Source of the DNA: Watersipora subatra
Lineage: Eukaryota > Bryozoa > Gymnolaemata > Cheilostomatida > Watersiporidae
Length of the DNA stretch: 64,000 nucleotides
Direction of reading: 5' to 3'
NCBI RefSeq assembly: GCF_963576615.1
Contig: NC_088712.1
Coordinates: 32,731,655 to 32,795,654 of the forward strand
The position numbers and the translations under genes are program-made. Shown in pieces: positions 21,170 through 35,000 of the stretch. The notes under the pieces are model-generated. The model was not told where the DNA came from. It worked only from the letters and a program-made list of their open reading frames with translations, and ran no database searches. The number at the start of each line of letters is the position of its first letter. The first letter of the stretch is position 1.

Positions 21170-21295
21170 GTATTGGATAAGTGCCTGAATACAGAACTGG
21201 TGGCTGTGAGTTGAATTCTAGTGAAAGAAGATTTTTCATTCCTAAAATTATATGGCGATAACTGAACATGCATACAGACCAACAAACAAAAATTG
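21170..21295 (+). mobile_element. SINE-like dispersed repeat, copy 1
   Basis: GAGTTGAATTC (a B-box-like GTTCAATTC variant), then CATTCCTAAAATTATATGGCG, then ATAACTGAACATGC and ATACAGACCAAC. The same order of phrases appears at 39110-39230 (minus), 56650-56770 and 63842-63935. The head looks tRNA-derived but is too decayed for certainty. Confidence 0.4.
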
Positions 21296-21307
21296 AGACT
21301 TATAGAT

Positions 21308-21374
21308 ATAAGACACACACACACATATATGTAAAGTGCGTGCGCGTATGCGTGTGCGTGCGTGTGTGTGTATG
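21308..21374. repeat. (AC)/(GT)-rich microsatellite
   Basis: A run of ACACACACAC followed by ATATATG, then alternating GTGCGTGCGCGTATGCGTGTG ending in GTGTGTGTGTATG. Confidence 0.9.
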
Positions 21375-21432
21375 TAAAAAAGGCAGAGCGCCAAGACCAC
21401 GGTCTGTTTAGTCAACCCAAGGGCTGGTACCA

Positions 21433-21793
21433 CGGTCGGAGACCGAGTCATGGCTCAGCAGGAAATTCGGTAATACAAAAGGAAATACAAACCATGGATT
21501 CATATATATTTATAAAATATATATCTAAAAGATATATCTGTCTTATTGCCTTGCACTCAGTGGCTGTGATTTTTGTGGTCATCTTGGCTCTACAAGAAGC
21601 CGAGATGACTACAGGATCTGCTGAGCCAGGGCTCGGAGACCGAGTCCTGGCTCAGCAAGAAATTCGGTCTTACAAAAGGAAATACAAACCATGTATTTAT
21701 ATATATTTATAAAATATATAGGCCTATCTAAAACACATATTTGTCTTTTTGCCTAGCACTCAGTGGCTGTGATTCTTGTGGTCATCTCGACTT
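21433..21793. repeat. direct duplication of a ~160-bp segment
   Basis: GGAGACCGAGTC, CTCAGCA, GAAATTCGGT, CAAAAGGAAATACAAACCATG and CACTCAGTGGCTGTGAT occur in the same order starting at 21438 and again at 21635, an offset of 197 bp. No coding potential is recognised. Confidence 0.85.
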
Positions 21794-21975
21794 TAGGAGA
21801 CTTCTGGATGTTCAAGCCAAGGCTATCCTAGTGATAGTAAGGTGAGAGCATCAGTGAAAGATTGGCCTGAAGCAAAACACTCCCTAATCACAGAGACCCG
21901 TGACTGCCTAAGGGCAGTCTGCTCCCATCACTCGGCACGCTCTCGTAAGGGTTGGCATTAAGATGAGCGCTAGGA

Positions 21976-22521
21976 GTGCTTGGAGTGTGGACAGAAGTCG
22001 AACGTCTCTCTGAGGTACTTGAGAGAATGGGGTTGTTACTCCAGGCACCGGCCTCGGTTAACCAATTCCAATCAACTCAGTACTTTGGGTTGGGGGAAAT
22101 TGAGTACTTTATCAGTCAGTTTCAGGATGTGGCAGATACCAATGATTATACAGAGGGTGCCAGTTTGCTCCATCTTCAAAAGTGTCTGCAAGAGGAGGCC
22201 GAAAACTGCAAACAAGCCAACCACGTTAAAGCTATTTTTGTCACACTGCAAACTTGGTATAGCCTCGCCCCTAGACAGGCTTGGTGTAAATTGAGCACCC
22301 TTACGCATGCTATGACCACTATTCTCCAGGAACATGCCTGCCAGGTAAAGTGCCTCGTCCATGTGGCTTACGGAAACTTGCCTGTGCCCTTCAAGGCAGA
22401 CATGGCCAAGGAGCTGTTCTACAGCACTGTGAATCATGCAGGGCTACAGTGGCACTCGCATCCGAGTTTGAAACTCAGCCTGCATGTAGTCAGAAGCTTG
22501 CCTTACAGGCAGCAGAGCTGA
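21976..22521 (+). pseudogene. Gag relic of a mag-like Ty3 element
   Basis: The frame carries a capsid-like segment with phrases usual for mag/Cigr-like Gag of invertebrates: GEIEYFISQFQDVA, then ASLLHLQKCLQEEA, LQEHACQVKCLVHVAYGNLP and MAKELFYSTVNHAGLQ. The zinc-knuckle region is not intact and the frame ends early. No LTRs are assigned. The downstream protease relic (22730-23230) belongs to the same copy. Confidence 0.6.
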
Positions 22522-22729
22522 CTCACCATACATCTCCTGTCAGACTTAAAGGACACTTCATAAGGCTGTTTCAGCAGATTTAAGGAGTATTTGGGCCTAA
22601 AGAACTTGCCTCTTGGTGTAGATCAAATCAGAACACAGGCTTGGGACCAGTTCTACTCTACCATTTACTTTCTCCTCAGGAAGTTGAAAGGGCTGCCCAC
22701 CTAGTTCCTGGTTGATTACTATGAACTTC

Positions 22730-23240
22730 TTCTTTAAATTAATACGAGCCTGCTAAGCAAACAAGTGTTTGATAAGCTCCTTCGGGTGTGAGAAACTTGC
22801 TCAAAAAAAGTGAGAGCCACGGTCTCATGGCCAATGAAACCCAGCTTCCATTCTATGGAGTCATGCGTCTGCCTGTAAAGACCAAGAGGTCTTTGTGGCC
22901 AGCCACATCAGCAAGGATGCCATCTTAGAGATGCATTTCTTGGTGGCACACCAGTGCATTATAAAGTTCACCAGTGCCCTATAAAGTTCTCCAATGCACT
23001 ATAAAGTTCACCAGTGCACTATAAAGTTCCAGCAGCTCGTGGTCACTGTCGATGTCCGGCCACAGACACCATGGCTGTTGCTCAGCAAGGTTTAGATAGT
23101 GCAAGACATAGTGATACTGGCCAGGAACAAGATAGCCACTTTATTCCGAGTGACTACAAGGAACTACTTCTTGTTTGGGGTAATAGAGGGTTGTTCAGGT
23201 CGACCGCCATTGGCTATGAGTTTGAACCTGCTAGGGCAAA
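22730..23240 (+). pseudogene. protease-region relic of the mag-like element
   Basis: Frameshifted pieces on the plus strand include LLSKQVFDKLL, then GVMRLPVKTK, and later VQDIVILARNKIATLFRVTTR. In related elements these flank the retropepsin and lead into RT. A 20-bp tandem repeat interrupts the segment at about 22955-23030. Non-functional. Confidence 0.45.
22955..23030. repeat. 20-bp tandem repeat
   Basis: About four copies of GTGCACTATAAAGTTCACCA, one with CCC in place of CAC, inside the protease relic. It probably expanded from element sequence. Confidence 0.85.
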
Positions 23241-23369
23241 AAATAAAAAATTGCGAAAGTGCTTGGCGAAAGATGTCAACACAAAAATATTCATTACATG
23301 CCTGCCATGTTGAACATGCCATGAATTATATATTTAGTTTGGTATTCATTCAGAAATCTTTTCCTGATA

Positions 23370-23585
23370 CTTAATTTAACAGTTCATGAAAAACCTCATT
23401 GATGGGTTTAACTTACTGGAACAATTTCGTTGGACGATACAACATACTGGAAAAATATCATCAGGTGATACAACCTATTGGAAGAAACTCATTGATTGAT
23501 ACAACTTGCTGGAAAAATCTGATAGGGTGATACAACTTACTGAAAGAATCTTATTCAATGATACAACCTAGTGCCAAGTCATGAT
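23370..23585. repeat. degenerate ~38-bp tandem repeat
   Basis: Five or six diverged units built from TGATACAACNTACTGGAAAAATCTNAT. Spacing is about 36-40 bp with substitutions in every copy, so the array is old. Confidence 0.75.
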
Positions 23586-23839
23586 TATAATTTCAATTTG
23601 GTTCATGATTTTTGGTGTCAAATTAAATTGTAATTTTACAATACAATATTACAATGAGAATACGCTTGGATAGTTAGGGAGTAAATATGGAAATAGGCTT
23701 AAATAGTTAGGCAGTACATTAGGGGTACAAAAATTATTTGTAACGAGTCATTGGAAGTTAGAGAGTTTCACGTTTCAATTCTAGAAAATCGAGCAAAATG
23801 TTCAGAGTGACATCATCAAATTTATGCCAAGACATCGTT

Positions 23840-23968
23840 GGTGGGCTACACCAAAGACATCTTCACTGGGTTACACCAAAGTCATCTTCACTGGGTTACA
23901 CCAAAGACATCTTCACTGGGCTACACCAAAGACATCTTCGCTGGGTTACACCAAAGACATCTTCAATG
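23840..23968. repeat. 25-bp minisatellite
   Basis: Five copies of CTTCACTGGGTTACACCAAAGACAT with few changes. The 72-codon open frame across it is a product of the repeat. Confidence 0.9.
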
Positions 23969-25704
23969 CATGAGACCATGATGTATAGCTACTATTATAG
24001 TCAACTAGTACTCTGAGTCTCGTCTACTGTCAGAGACTATCAGCTGAGCTGATAAGTTATGAAGAATAACCTTCAATGTAATGGTTTGGCACTGATTAAT
24101 GCCGCTAACTGATGTTACCATTCCGGATCACAAAGCTGAATCTCGCAAGTTTGTTTTCCTCTCAATAAAATTCGTTTTTACAACCTCAAAATGTAGCTTT
24201 GGACAAACAGACATATATGGCTCTGATTATACCGTGCTAAAGATTACGTTATGTGTATTCTTACGCTTGGTGATGAATAAAAAAACGTCCATGGAATAGA
24301 AATAAACTGTGGAACATTTAAACAGAATTATTATGAGCAGTTGGAGTGTAATATGTCTACTTGGGTAACAGGCAAGGGCTTTACTACTGTGTGGTCAGAG
24401 AGTGGTCAAAGTGTGGTGAGGGTTCTTTTCGCTTGGAGTGTTTACAACTTTTGGATTACTTTGGTGCTTTTGCTAAAAGTAGCATTTATTATGATAGAAG
24501 GCTAATGAATCCCTCAACGCTATGAAACCTTGTAATTTAGTTAGAATTATGACCTTAATGAACTCATTTATGTCTTCCTTCAACCACCTTCCTTGTCTTC
24601 TTTTAACCCCAGCCTAAATTTGCATATTTACAGTAAAATACTCTCATACAAAGTTCAATATTGTAGAGTAATTTCTTAACATTCTTTTAGGGGTTTGCTC
24701 TTTGTTCTGTTAAGCAAACATCTGAGGATACGCCTGTGACAAAGCAAACACAGTAATTAACTATTCCTAAAGCGTAACAGAACAATGACAAGATTGATCT
24801 TGTGTGCTTCGCAGGGAGCTGTGTAGCTGGTCAAATGTATAATTGTTTGCTCTTAACAAACAACGAAACTTCCTTTCACCTACTTGACTACCTTGGATCA
24901 ATATCCATCAATAGAAACAAAAGTGTTTAACAAGTGAAAGCTTTTTACATTGGTTTGTGAAATAGCCAGTGAGACCAAGTTTGAAATTCAAGCAATGACA
25001 AGTTTTGAAGTAGTGGGAAAGCATTTTAGTAGTTTTAAAAAAATATAATGTCTCCCTTAAGGTACCTTAACACAAAAATGATTAACAGAAGTTTCTTCGA
25101 CGTCAACAAGGTATGTTGTAAATTGAAAAACTGTTGTGGAAGCAGCTTTGTCCCCGTCGCTGACACAAAACTGGTGAAATATTACTAACGATGTTTGTTC
25201 ACTTTTGGTAGCAGCCATTCACAGAGTACAACCTGGAATTTATCAATAATATGTGGCTATGTTAACAGCGCCGAAAATGCAATCAAATGGAATGAATATC
25301 GATGTTGTATTTAGTCGCCTAAAAAGCGAGACATTTTGTGAGATGAACTAAGTCTATGAAAAACCTTAACGCATTGGCAGAATATACTGTAATGGATGGC
25401 TGATCGTTACTTTTCATTCAATATTTATAGATTTAAAGTTTAAAAGAGAGACAACTTCACAATTCTAATTACTCACTACAAAGTAGACATCGTTAGAGGA
25501 AAGACAAACCTAAATGTGTGCGCAATCAAACCAAGGCAAGGACATTCAGTACATCCAACTGATTTTAATGGAAATCATTATGATTTACAAAGCAAGTGTT
25601 TTATTATGACAATGAATTAATAATAAATGGGTTTGAGTAAATAATTAATAGCTGCTTTTGAAATGAGCCTTTAAAAATGGCTGACCTATGAAACAACTTT
25701 TACA
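23969..25704. other. anonymous DNA, no gene recognised
   Basis: AT-rich, without open frames of note and without recognisable transposon motifs. It lies downstream of the 3' end of the carrier gene, so it may contain distal 3' sequence of that gene, but no polyadenylation site could be assigned. Confidence 0.4.
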
Positions 25705-25923
25705 AATCGGAGTTGTCACCACATCATTTACAGTGCGTTATAAAGAACATATAACGCTATGATGAATAAACATATGCAATCGGAGTTGTCACCACATCAT
25801 TTACAGTGCGTTATAAAGAACATATAACGCTATGGTGAATAAACATATGCAATCGGAGTTGTCACCACATCATTTACAGTGTATTATAAAGAACATATAA
25901 CGCTATGATAAATAAACATATGC
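25705..25923. repeat. 73-bp tandem repeat, three copies
   Basis: Units start at 25705, 25778 and 25851, each beginning AATCGGAGTTGTCACC and ending AATAAACATATGC. Differences between units are single bases. It lies about 150 bp beyond the stop codon of the carrier gene and could fall in its 3' untranslated region. Confidence 0.93.
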
Positions 25924-26074
25924 ATGCCAGCCGACCAGCGAGTGAGCATAAGTAGCCTGCTATGTTATGAGTAATAACATAAATTAGAGCAGATCAAAAT
26001 TTCTGTCACTTAGTAGGTAAACAATGTATTCATAACTGCTTATTACTAGGACTATTTTAGGAAGTTACATGCTG

Positions 26075-29000
26075 CTAATCGCCATAGCATGACTCATTGG
26101 CAGCGTTGCACCATCTCATCATCTGAGAGAATCCAAACAGGGTGACAGAATTAGAAGGAATTCCTCGAATAGATGAAACCAGCATTCCTCTTGTGAAAGC
26201 TTTCAGCCCTAAACACAGTGAAAATCAGTAAATCTACATGTATTAACAAGCAGTTATTATCTTACCTTACTTTATCTTAAGAATATGATTATAATAATGC
26301 TGAAGATGATAACAACAGTAATGAATATGATAATAATAATGCTGAAGATGATAACAACAGTAATGAATATGATAATAATAAGGCTGAAGATGATAACAAC
26401 AGTAATGAATATGATGTAATGAATATGGTAATAATATTGTTGATGATATGGACTATAGAATTTTAGAAATCCTTCAGCAGCTGGTGTAAAAAATCTGAGT
26501 CCAGCGAAGTTTCTTATTGATGTCAAAAGAGATTAAAAAGCATTTATCAGTTTATCAACAAGTACCTGTTGCTGATGTCTTTGAAAATGATTCTAAAAGT
26601 TCTATAAGTTCATTTATTTGAATGCCAAAATATTAAAAAAGAATTTTTTTTAAATAAAAAATAGAAATGGAAATCTTATTTAGTAAAAAGATTACACGAG
26701 CTCACACCTTCCTCAGCATACAATGCATTTACAGCATGACTGAATCTCAGTTTGGTCTCACTCGCTTGCATTCTACTTTTCACTACATCGAGAGGCGTCG
26801 CTGAAGCCCAAGAAAAGAATCCTGCCAGTCCACCAGCAACCAGCTCTGATACTACATAATGGAAGTCTTGGTCAATCATTTTCTTCTGAAAACAAAAACA
26901 GTTACTAATTTATCATGCACCGTAAGCCCACTTGCAAGGGTAGCCCGACAACTCGGCTCTAATATTTGTAAAGGCTTATCTTCATAGGAAACTCAGGCAC
27001 ATAATAATAAGTCTACCGCAATATTAATCTTAAGCTGTGTTAAGGAATCAAAAGTGCTACCAGCTTCATGCTTTCATCTAATTTCTACATAAAATACTCT
27101 TCTAAAAAACATGCAGCTTTTAAATATTGTTGTAATTTTTTATTTATTTTTAAAAAATACAACTAGGCAACTTGGTATAATGTATTTTCAGCTTTTAGAA
27201 GGATGCGTAATGGGTTAAAATAATGATGGTCTTTGTTCTCATAAATTATGATTAGTTGTGTGGTAAAAACTAAAAACTAAACATACTTTCTGGTTACAAG
27301 GCTATGAGAGGGGGATGTATGACTTTACTTAAACATCAACTATGGCGCTAACTAGTTCCTATAAACTACATGAATGAATAAGCCTTGTCCTGATTCTTTA
27401 AATATTGCTCTATGATAACAATGTGTATGTTATTAGATGTCAGCAATGAAACATTCATTTATCAATTTAAACTTACTCTGACTGTTTCAAATATGAGCCA
27501 GTAAAAGCCCCATGCATAGACATCGCGAGCTGTGCAGGCTGATAGTCCACGAAGAAAGTATGCAGTACCATCTTTTTTCCATAGTTTTATTGTACAGTCT
27601 ATAGATCCAGAGTATGCCCTCCTCCCTGTATCTGACATATGATACATGTATATGCTATTATAATTTAGTGATGCACCGTGTGCAACTGTTAAAAGAAGTT
27701 GTTTTCTCTTGTTAAGCATTCTGCCATTTTGCGATATACACAAGTATGCATTTTCTTTTATAACTTTCGTTCTAAACGCAAAGTAGGCCTATATATTAAA
27801 TTATTTTGTTTTTATCTAATAATTAGAATACGATTTTGTCGCTTCCAATCTGAGACAGTCCGTTGTAAGTATACATTGCTAATGACCAGTAAGAGAAGAC
27901 AATTTCCTGTTCAAGAACCAAATGCAGTTAACATGGGCTAAAGTATCATTGTCCAACAAATTTTTACAAGCTTACTTATCTGGTCTTGCAGCTTTATTTT
28001 CACCAGTTCAGTTGGGCTTACGACTGGTACCTGAGCTAGCCCTCCGATGCTTCCAAGAAGAAATAGATGGTAATAGTTGAACTTTCCGTTCTCATCAGCT
28101 TTACTCTAAAATCAAACCAGCAGCAGTCAGCAACCTTCCGGAGACTTCAAAGGTTTGCCCAGAAGCGCTGAAAAATGATGTGAATGACCGGTTAACTGCA
28201 AAAGCACATATTTTTGAGTTTTTGTCTGATGATTTGTTGCTGGCTAAAAGTAAAAAAAATAGCTGAACTTTTTTGCAGTCGCAAAGAACACTGTAAAGTT
28301 CTTTTAGTCGAAAAGGTGCTTTATTATAGTTTAAAGGCATTAGACTAATTTTTAAAATCTCTATGTAAAATATTTGCATCAAGACTTTGTAACTAGCAAT
28401 TGCCAAATATTCTACAAGATGCAGAGCAGTATTTTCAGTATTTTTAAATAATTTTAATACCTCAAGAAATGCTTTTTATAAATTATAGAGCATGAAGAGA
28501 TAACTACCAACATAGAGAGATAACTACCAACATAGAGAGATAACTACCAACATAGAGAGATAACTACTAACATAAAAAGATAACTACCAACATAAAGAGA
28601 TAACTACCAACATAGAGAGATAACTACCAACATAAAAATATAACTGCCAACATAAAGAGGTAACTACCAACATAAAGAGATAACTACCAACATAAAGAGA
28701 TAACTACCAACATAAAGAGATAACTACCAACATAAAGAGATAACTACCAATATAGAGAGATAACTACCAACATAGAGAGATAACTACCAACATAAAGTGA
28801 TAACTACCAACATAAAGAGATAACTAACAATATAGAGACATAACTACCAACATAAAGAGATAACTACCAACATAAAGAGATAACTACCAATATAGAGACA
28901 TAACTACCAACATAAAGAGATAACTACCAACATAAAGAGATAACTACCAACATAAAGAGATAACTACCAACATAGAGAGAAAACTACCAACATAAAAAGA

Positions 29001-32000
29001 TAACCGCTAATATAAAGAGATAATTTTTAACATAGGAGATAATTATGAGTTTTTAATAAGCTTGTAATGCTTTTGAAAGCTTGTAATCACATTTCCACAT
29101 ATGTTGCACCTACAACACAGCACAATAAGACATGGTGAACCTTTTGATACCAAATAACTGTAATGTAAATTTTGTTGCGAATCTAAATGCACTTTTAAGT
29201 GCAATAATAAATATCTGATCGATTGATTTCATAGCAGACATGCGTTTTTTCTAGTTTTGTTAAACTACATCAAATTTCAATTGCTGTCATGTTTGGCTAT
29301 GTGGAAATGCTTGTCTATAAGATATAGCTACAGGTAATACTAGTCTATAAGACATAGCTACAGGTAATACTTGTCTATAAGACATAGCAACAGGTAATAC
29401 TTGTCTATAAGACATAGCAACAGGTAATACTTGTCTATAAGACACAGCTACAGGTAATACTAGTCTATAAGACACAGCTACAGGTAATACTAGTCTATAA
29501 GATATAGCTACAGGTAATACTTGTCTATAAAGCATAGCTACAGGTAATACTTGTCTATAAGACACAGCTACAGGTAATACTTGTCTATAAGACATAGCTA
29601 CAGGTGATACTTGTCTATAAGACACAGCTACAGGTAATGCTTGCCTATAAGATATAGCTACAGGTAATACTAGTCTATAAGACATAGCTACAGGTAATAC
29701 TTGTCTATAAGACATAACTACAGGTAATACTTGTCTATAAGACATAGCTACAGGTAATATTTGTCTATAAGACACAGCTACAAGTAATACTTTTCTGCAA
29801 AACTGTGCCAAATTTGGAATCTGCTCCCAAGCCCCTGCAACATTTAGCCTATGTGTCCATCTACAAACATGACTTATCTATTGGTTATACCTGTTTACAA
29901 GATTCAATTAGAGTTATAGTTCATCCGCAAACATTCTGTCTGTGACGTAATCAATCTTATGCAGAAGTCTTGAAAGTCTAATAGATTAAACACAACCGGT
30001 GTTCAACCATTTTACCATTTTTTCGGTTTTTATTTTCTAAACAGTATACACACGCTGGAATGCAAGTCTAACGCTTTGGCTAGTGTTTTGCCAGCAAAAG
30101 AAATGTGTAAAGATGTCAAATCAGTATATTTAATAACCATTGCAAATAAATATGCTTCAAAGACAGATATTCAAGTGCAGCGTTTAATTCTTCCGATTCT
30201 GATTCTTTTGATTCCTAAAGCAAAAAACTTGTCAAAGGGCATGGGTCGAATGACATGGGTCAAAGGCCATGGGTCGAATGACATGGGTCAAAGGCAGGAT
30301 GACAGGGATGATAGTTGAATGACATGGGTCAAAGGGTATGGGTCGAATGACATGGGTCAAAGGGCATGGGTCGAATGACATGGGTCAAAGGGCATAGGTC
30401 GAATGACATGGGTCAAAGGGTATGGGTCGAATGACATGGGTCAAAGGGCATGGGTCGAATGACATGGGTCAAAGGGCATAGGTCGAATGACATGGGTCAA
30501 AGGCCATGGGTCGAATGACATGGGTCAAAGGGCATGGGTTGAATGACATGGGTCAAAGGCCATGGGTCGAATGACATGGGTCAATGGGCATGGTAAAACT
30601 TTGCAAAAACACGCAATCAAAAGGCAGCTAATTGAACATTTATGTGAGTGACCAATTAGTTTAACAGCACTGCTACGCAGATCAGCAAAAACTGAGTGTA
30701 GCGATGCCAATTCCAATCCATAGTAAAAAAATCATTAGCCATATGAACAGGCTCTACAGGCCTTGTGTAGCCTTATAGAGATTGACACTATTTGCTCATA
30801 TATAATCCATCGTGTATTATCAAACATTAATGCTGACTGACCTGAAAGAAAGTTGTTTTTTGACTGTATTGCACGGCAGCGAAGAACGCTGCATTGACAG
30901 CCCCGTATGTGACCAAAGGGTAGGTCAGACCTTTATAGAAGCCCCGCTACAAGTAGAGCATTTTATATATAATGGTGACTCTAGGTCTGACCAAGTTCAC
31001 ATAACTTATTTCTGTAACTAACCACAACTAACAGTTGCTTAGTAACATGTATCACATTTAACTCTCTGTTAATTATTAATAGTATGATACTGTAGTACTG
31101 CAATACTATAATGCTATAATATAATATTATTCAAGTACTATAGATACAATACACTGTGGTACTAACAATACACTGTGGTACTAACAATAGCAATACAGTA
31201 CTATAACATCGTAGGTTAACATTTACTATAACGTAGTATAGTAAATGTTAACCTGTACTTTACTGTTAATGTACTTTAGTGGCATGGTGTCACAGTATGA
31301 TATTATCCCAAGCACACGTAATACTATTATAAGACCAAATTACTATAGTAACATATTACTATAATGCCATATTACTATAGTAACATATTACTATAGTGCC
31401 ATATTACTATAGTACCATATTGCTATAGTAACATATTACTATAGTGCCATATTACTATAGTGCCATATTACCCTATTACTATAATACCATATTACTATAA
31501 TAGTACCATATCAGTATAGTACCATGTTACTATAGTACCATATTACTATAGTACCATATTACTATAGTACCATATTACTATAGTACCATATTACTATGAT
31601 ACCATATTACTATAGTACCATATTTTTATAATGCCATATTACTATATACCCCCTAGTACCATATTGCTACAGTAACATATTACTATAATACCATATTACT
31701 ATAATACCATATTAATATATTACCATAATACTATAGTGCCATATTACTATAGTGCCATAGCGCTATATTGTCAAAGTACTATGATTCTAAAGTAAGCCAC
31801 TGTACTAAAGTACTAAAAAATTAAACTAAGGCGTCATGACTGCATCATAGTGGTATTATGTAATACTTTATTTATATAATGAGCAAGCATAAAAGGGTGT
31901 GAAAATGAAGCAAAGTGAAATATTTTACTTACAGCTCCATGTTCAGTCCAAACAGATTTCAATAAAGACAGACTTCCTATAGAGGTCCGTGATTTCTACA

Positions 32001-35000
32001 AAGATCACACTTCTATGTTAATATGGTGACAAGCTAGCTATTGCTTCACCATAAGCACTGTTATTATTATAGCTAGGTAGCTAGGTACTGTATCACAGCT
32101 ATTATTATAGCTAGGTACTGTATCACAGCATTTGGCTGAAGGTATTTTTCATAGTATGTATGTTTTTCATTTTCAGGTGCATTGTATATTGTGTAATCTG
32201 ACTTGGTTAATTAAGGAGATTGAACTAGCAAAGATAATGGCTGTCAGACAAAAACATTCAAGTAGAAACTGATCTTTGCCTGATGAAACTGGAAGAAAGG
32301 AAAAACTTTGTTATGGTTGTTGTTCATATTGTTATTGTGCATTGGCTGTAGGAAAAATTATTCCTCCACCTACTCATCAGCAACCATCTATAAAGCTATA
32401 AGAGATATCTCACCAAGGTCTCTATCTTTAGTAAGAAATCTTCCCAAGGCTCTATAAATACTAAAAAATCTCACCAAGGCTCCTGAATCCTAAATCCTTT
32501 ATCTTTAGTAAGAAATCTCTACAAGAGCTTATCTATAGTAAGAACTCTTACCAGGGTCTCTATTTATAGTAAAAAATCTCAACAAAGCTTTTATCTACAG
32601 TATACATGTATACTAACAAATACTATGGGGCTAGTTGAGACAGCATTGGTGACGCAAATTAAAGTGCTGTTTCAACTAGCACTTTGATATATACCACTTA
32701 AAACTGGTATGGTTTTTGTCAAGCTTGTAAAACTATGCTAAAAGCTTTTCTACTAATGTTGTTATCAATTTGTATATTTATGATTTTAAATAAAGCATGG
32801 CTTAAACCTACAAAAAAACTAGGAGAGGAAATAAGAATGTTACTACAAAATAACAATGTGCCATTGAATTAATAACTGCCAACAACTTCAGCTTGAGAGA
32901 AGCTGCGAAAAAAAGCTGATGCGTGTAAGGATTTGGTATGACCCAATACTGCTACTCAAAGAAACAAACCAGTTGGAGTATATAAGGCTTTATATATTTT
33001 GCTCAAATATATTAACAATTTCAGTAAATGCATGCGCAGCAAACAACGACATGAAAGGAGGCTTTATTGTGTTCTGCTGTTCTCTGTTCATTGTGTTCCA
33101 TTGTTATTATTGCTACAGGCCAGCTCTGCTTCCTTTTCAGGATTGTTGTCTCGGTAACAGGTCAGGCCAGGGGTTCATTGCCAGCTCGATAGCAGGTCGG
33201 TTCATTCAATTGCTGGCTCGACAACAGTTCGGTCTCTCATTAGCCAGCTGGGTGGTTGGCCCGGTTTTTTTTATCGTCTAATGGCCAGCCGGTCATGCTT
33301 TCAGCCGAGGTGAGGCCAAGATCGAGCCGAGCTGGTTCGAGTTTCTCTCATGTGGGTGAAGCCGAGCTGTCATCCTGACTTCGGCATGGCTGGCTGGCCG
33401 TAACATCTTTCCTCGCTTTTGGGCCATGAAAGTTTGGGTCGGGTCGTTCACATTCTCCCCATTAAAGGTCACGGATTTCTATAATATACAGCCTGGAAAG
33501 CGATCAGATGCTATATGCTGGAGCTCTAGCTCAGCAACATCTCTGTTCTCTCAATTGAGCCTTCAAATATGCATTAGGTCGGCTATGGTCATGGACACCT
33601 TGTCCTCGTACATGCTGTCTTCCGACGAATGCTGGGACTTCTTTTTTTTTCCAGTCATATAACAAGGGGCTGGCACCCCAAAATCTGGGCAAGATTATTT
33701 TGAGAAGGGCCTGGTGTTGATGGCAAGATGGATGAGGCTACTGGTGTAGTTGTAGCCTGCTCTTGTCTGAGCTGCAGGATCGGCAGTGAAGCATCTGTTT
33801 GGAGCTAACCCAGTTCCTGGTTGATTGGAGTGTTGACCGGCTTTGTTTTTTTTGCTTTTTTCCCTAGAAGCTCATGTCTGTCATTGCTGATTAGCCTTAC
33901 TTATTGTGCCTCATCAATTTCACGAGCCGGTGTCGTGGAGAGATTGCATGGCTTTATAGATAGGCTCTTTGGCTATTTGCAAGCCTTTAGAGAAGAAAAC
34001 CATTTTGCCCTGTCAACATGATAAATCATGTTCCCATATTGGTCATGTTCGTGTGCCTCTCGATGCCACATGACCCGGTCTCGCAACATATGCTGCCAAT
34101 GGCACAAACATGGTGAAATGCTATAAGGCATGCTGTTGATTTTTCTGACACTTGTGACAAAGCTACAGAGACCGCAAGTGTTTGGCTTGACCTTTAAAGT
34201 GACTTTCACAATGTCTCGCATGTCCAGTGTTATGTAGCGTTTGGTATTGATAATTGCTTTCTTGCCCGGTGGCTCCTGAATCCATGTGAGTTGAAGCGGG
34301 GGTGACTTAGTGGCAGTGGACAGTTTGTTGGTGGTTGGCTCCTTCAACTCAGTCTCCATATTAACCTGAACAACCCAAAAACGGAGCAGAGCAGAGCCTT
34401 CTTCACCTTCTCCAATGACTCAGAACTTTAATGAAACCCAAGGAAAAAAATTCACTCAAGCTGAACTGCTGACAACTCTTCTTAGTCTTTTTCTTTGTAT
34501 GGCTTCATCTTTGTATGGCTCCATAGCAGTTTCCTTAGGTCAGCTCCATAGCAGTCTGCTTAGGTCAGCTCCACAGCAGTCTGCTTAGGTCAGCTCTATA
34601 GCAGTCTGCTTAGGTCAGCTCCATAGCAGTCTGCTTAGGTCAGCTCCATAGCAGTCTGCTTAGGTCAGTTCCATAGCAGTCTGCTTAGGTCAGCTCCATA
34701 GCAGTCTGCTTAGGCCAGCTCCATAGCAGTCTGCTTAGGTCAGTTCCATAGCAGTCTGCTTAGGTCAGCTCTATAGCAGTCTGCTTAGGCCAGCTCCATA
34801 GCAGTCTGCTTAGGTCAGTTCCATAGCAGTCTGCTTAGGTCAGCTCCATAGCAGTCTGCTTAGGTCAGTTCCATAGCAGTCTGCTTAGATCAGCTCCATA
34901 GCAGTCTGCTTAGGTCAGCTCCATAGCAGTCTGCTTAGGTCAGCTCCATAGCAGTTTGCTTAGGTCAGCTCTATAGCAGTCTGCTTAGGTCAGCTCTATA

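Noticed and set aside
29287..29811. 174-codon open frame with a ten-residue repeat, minus strand
   Set aside because: It is created by a 30-bp minisatellite in an intron; it is low complexity, has no splice framing and no recognisable domain.
33973..34359. 128-codon minus-strand frame with a Cys/His cluster, possible zinc-finger gene
   Set aside because: The spacing does not fit a standard C2H2 or CCHC finger, and it lies in a decayed retroelement block; kept only as part of that block.
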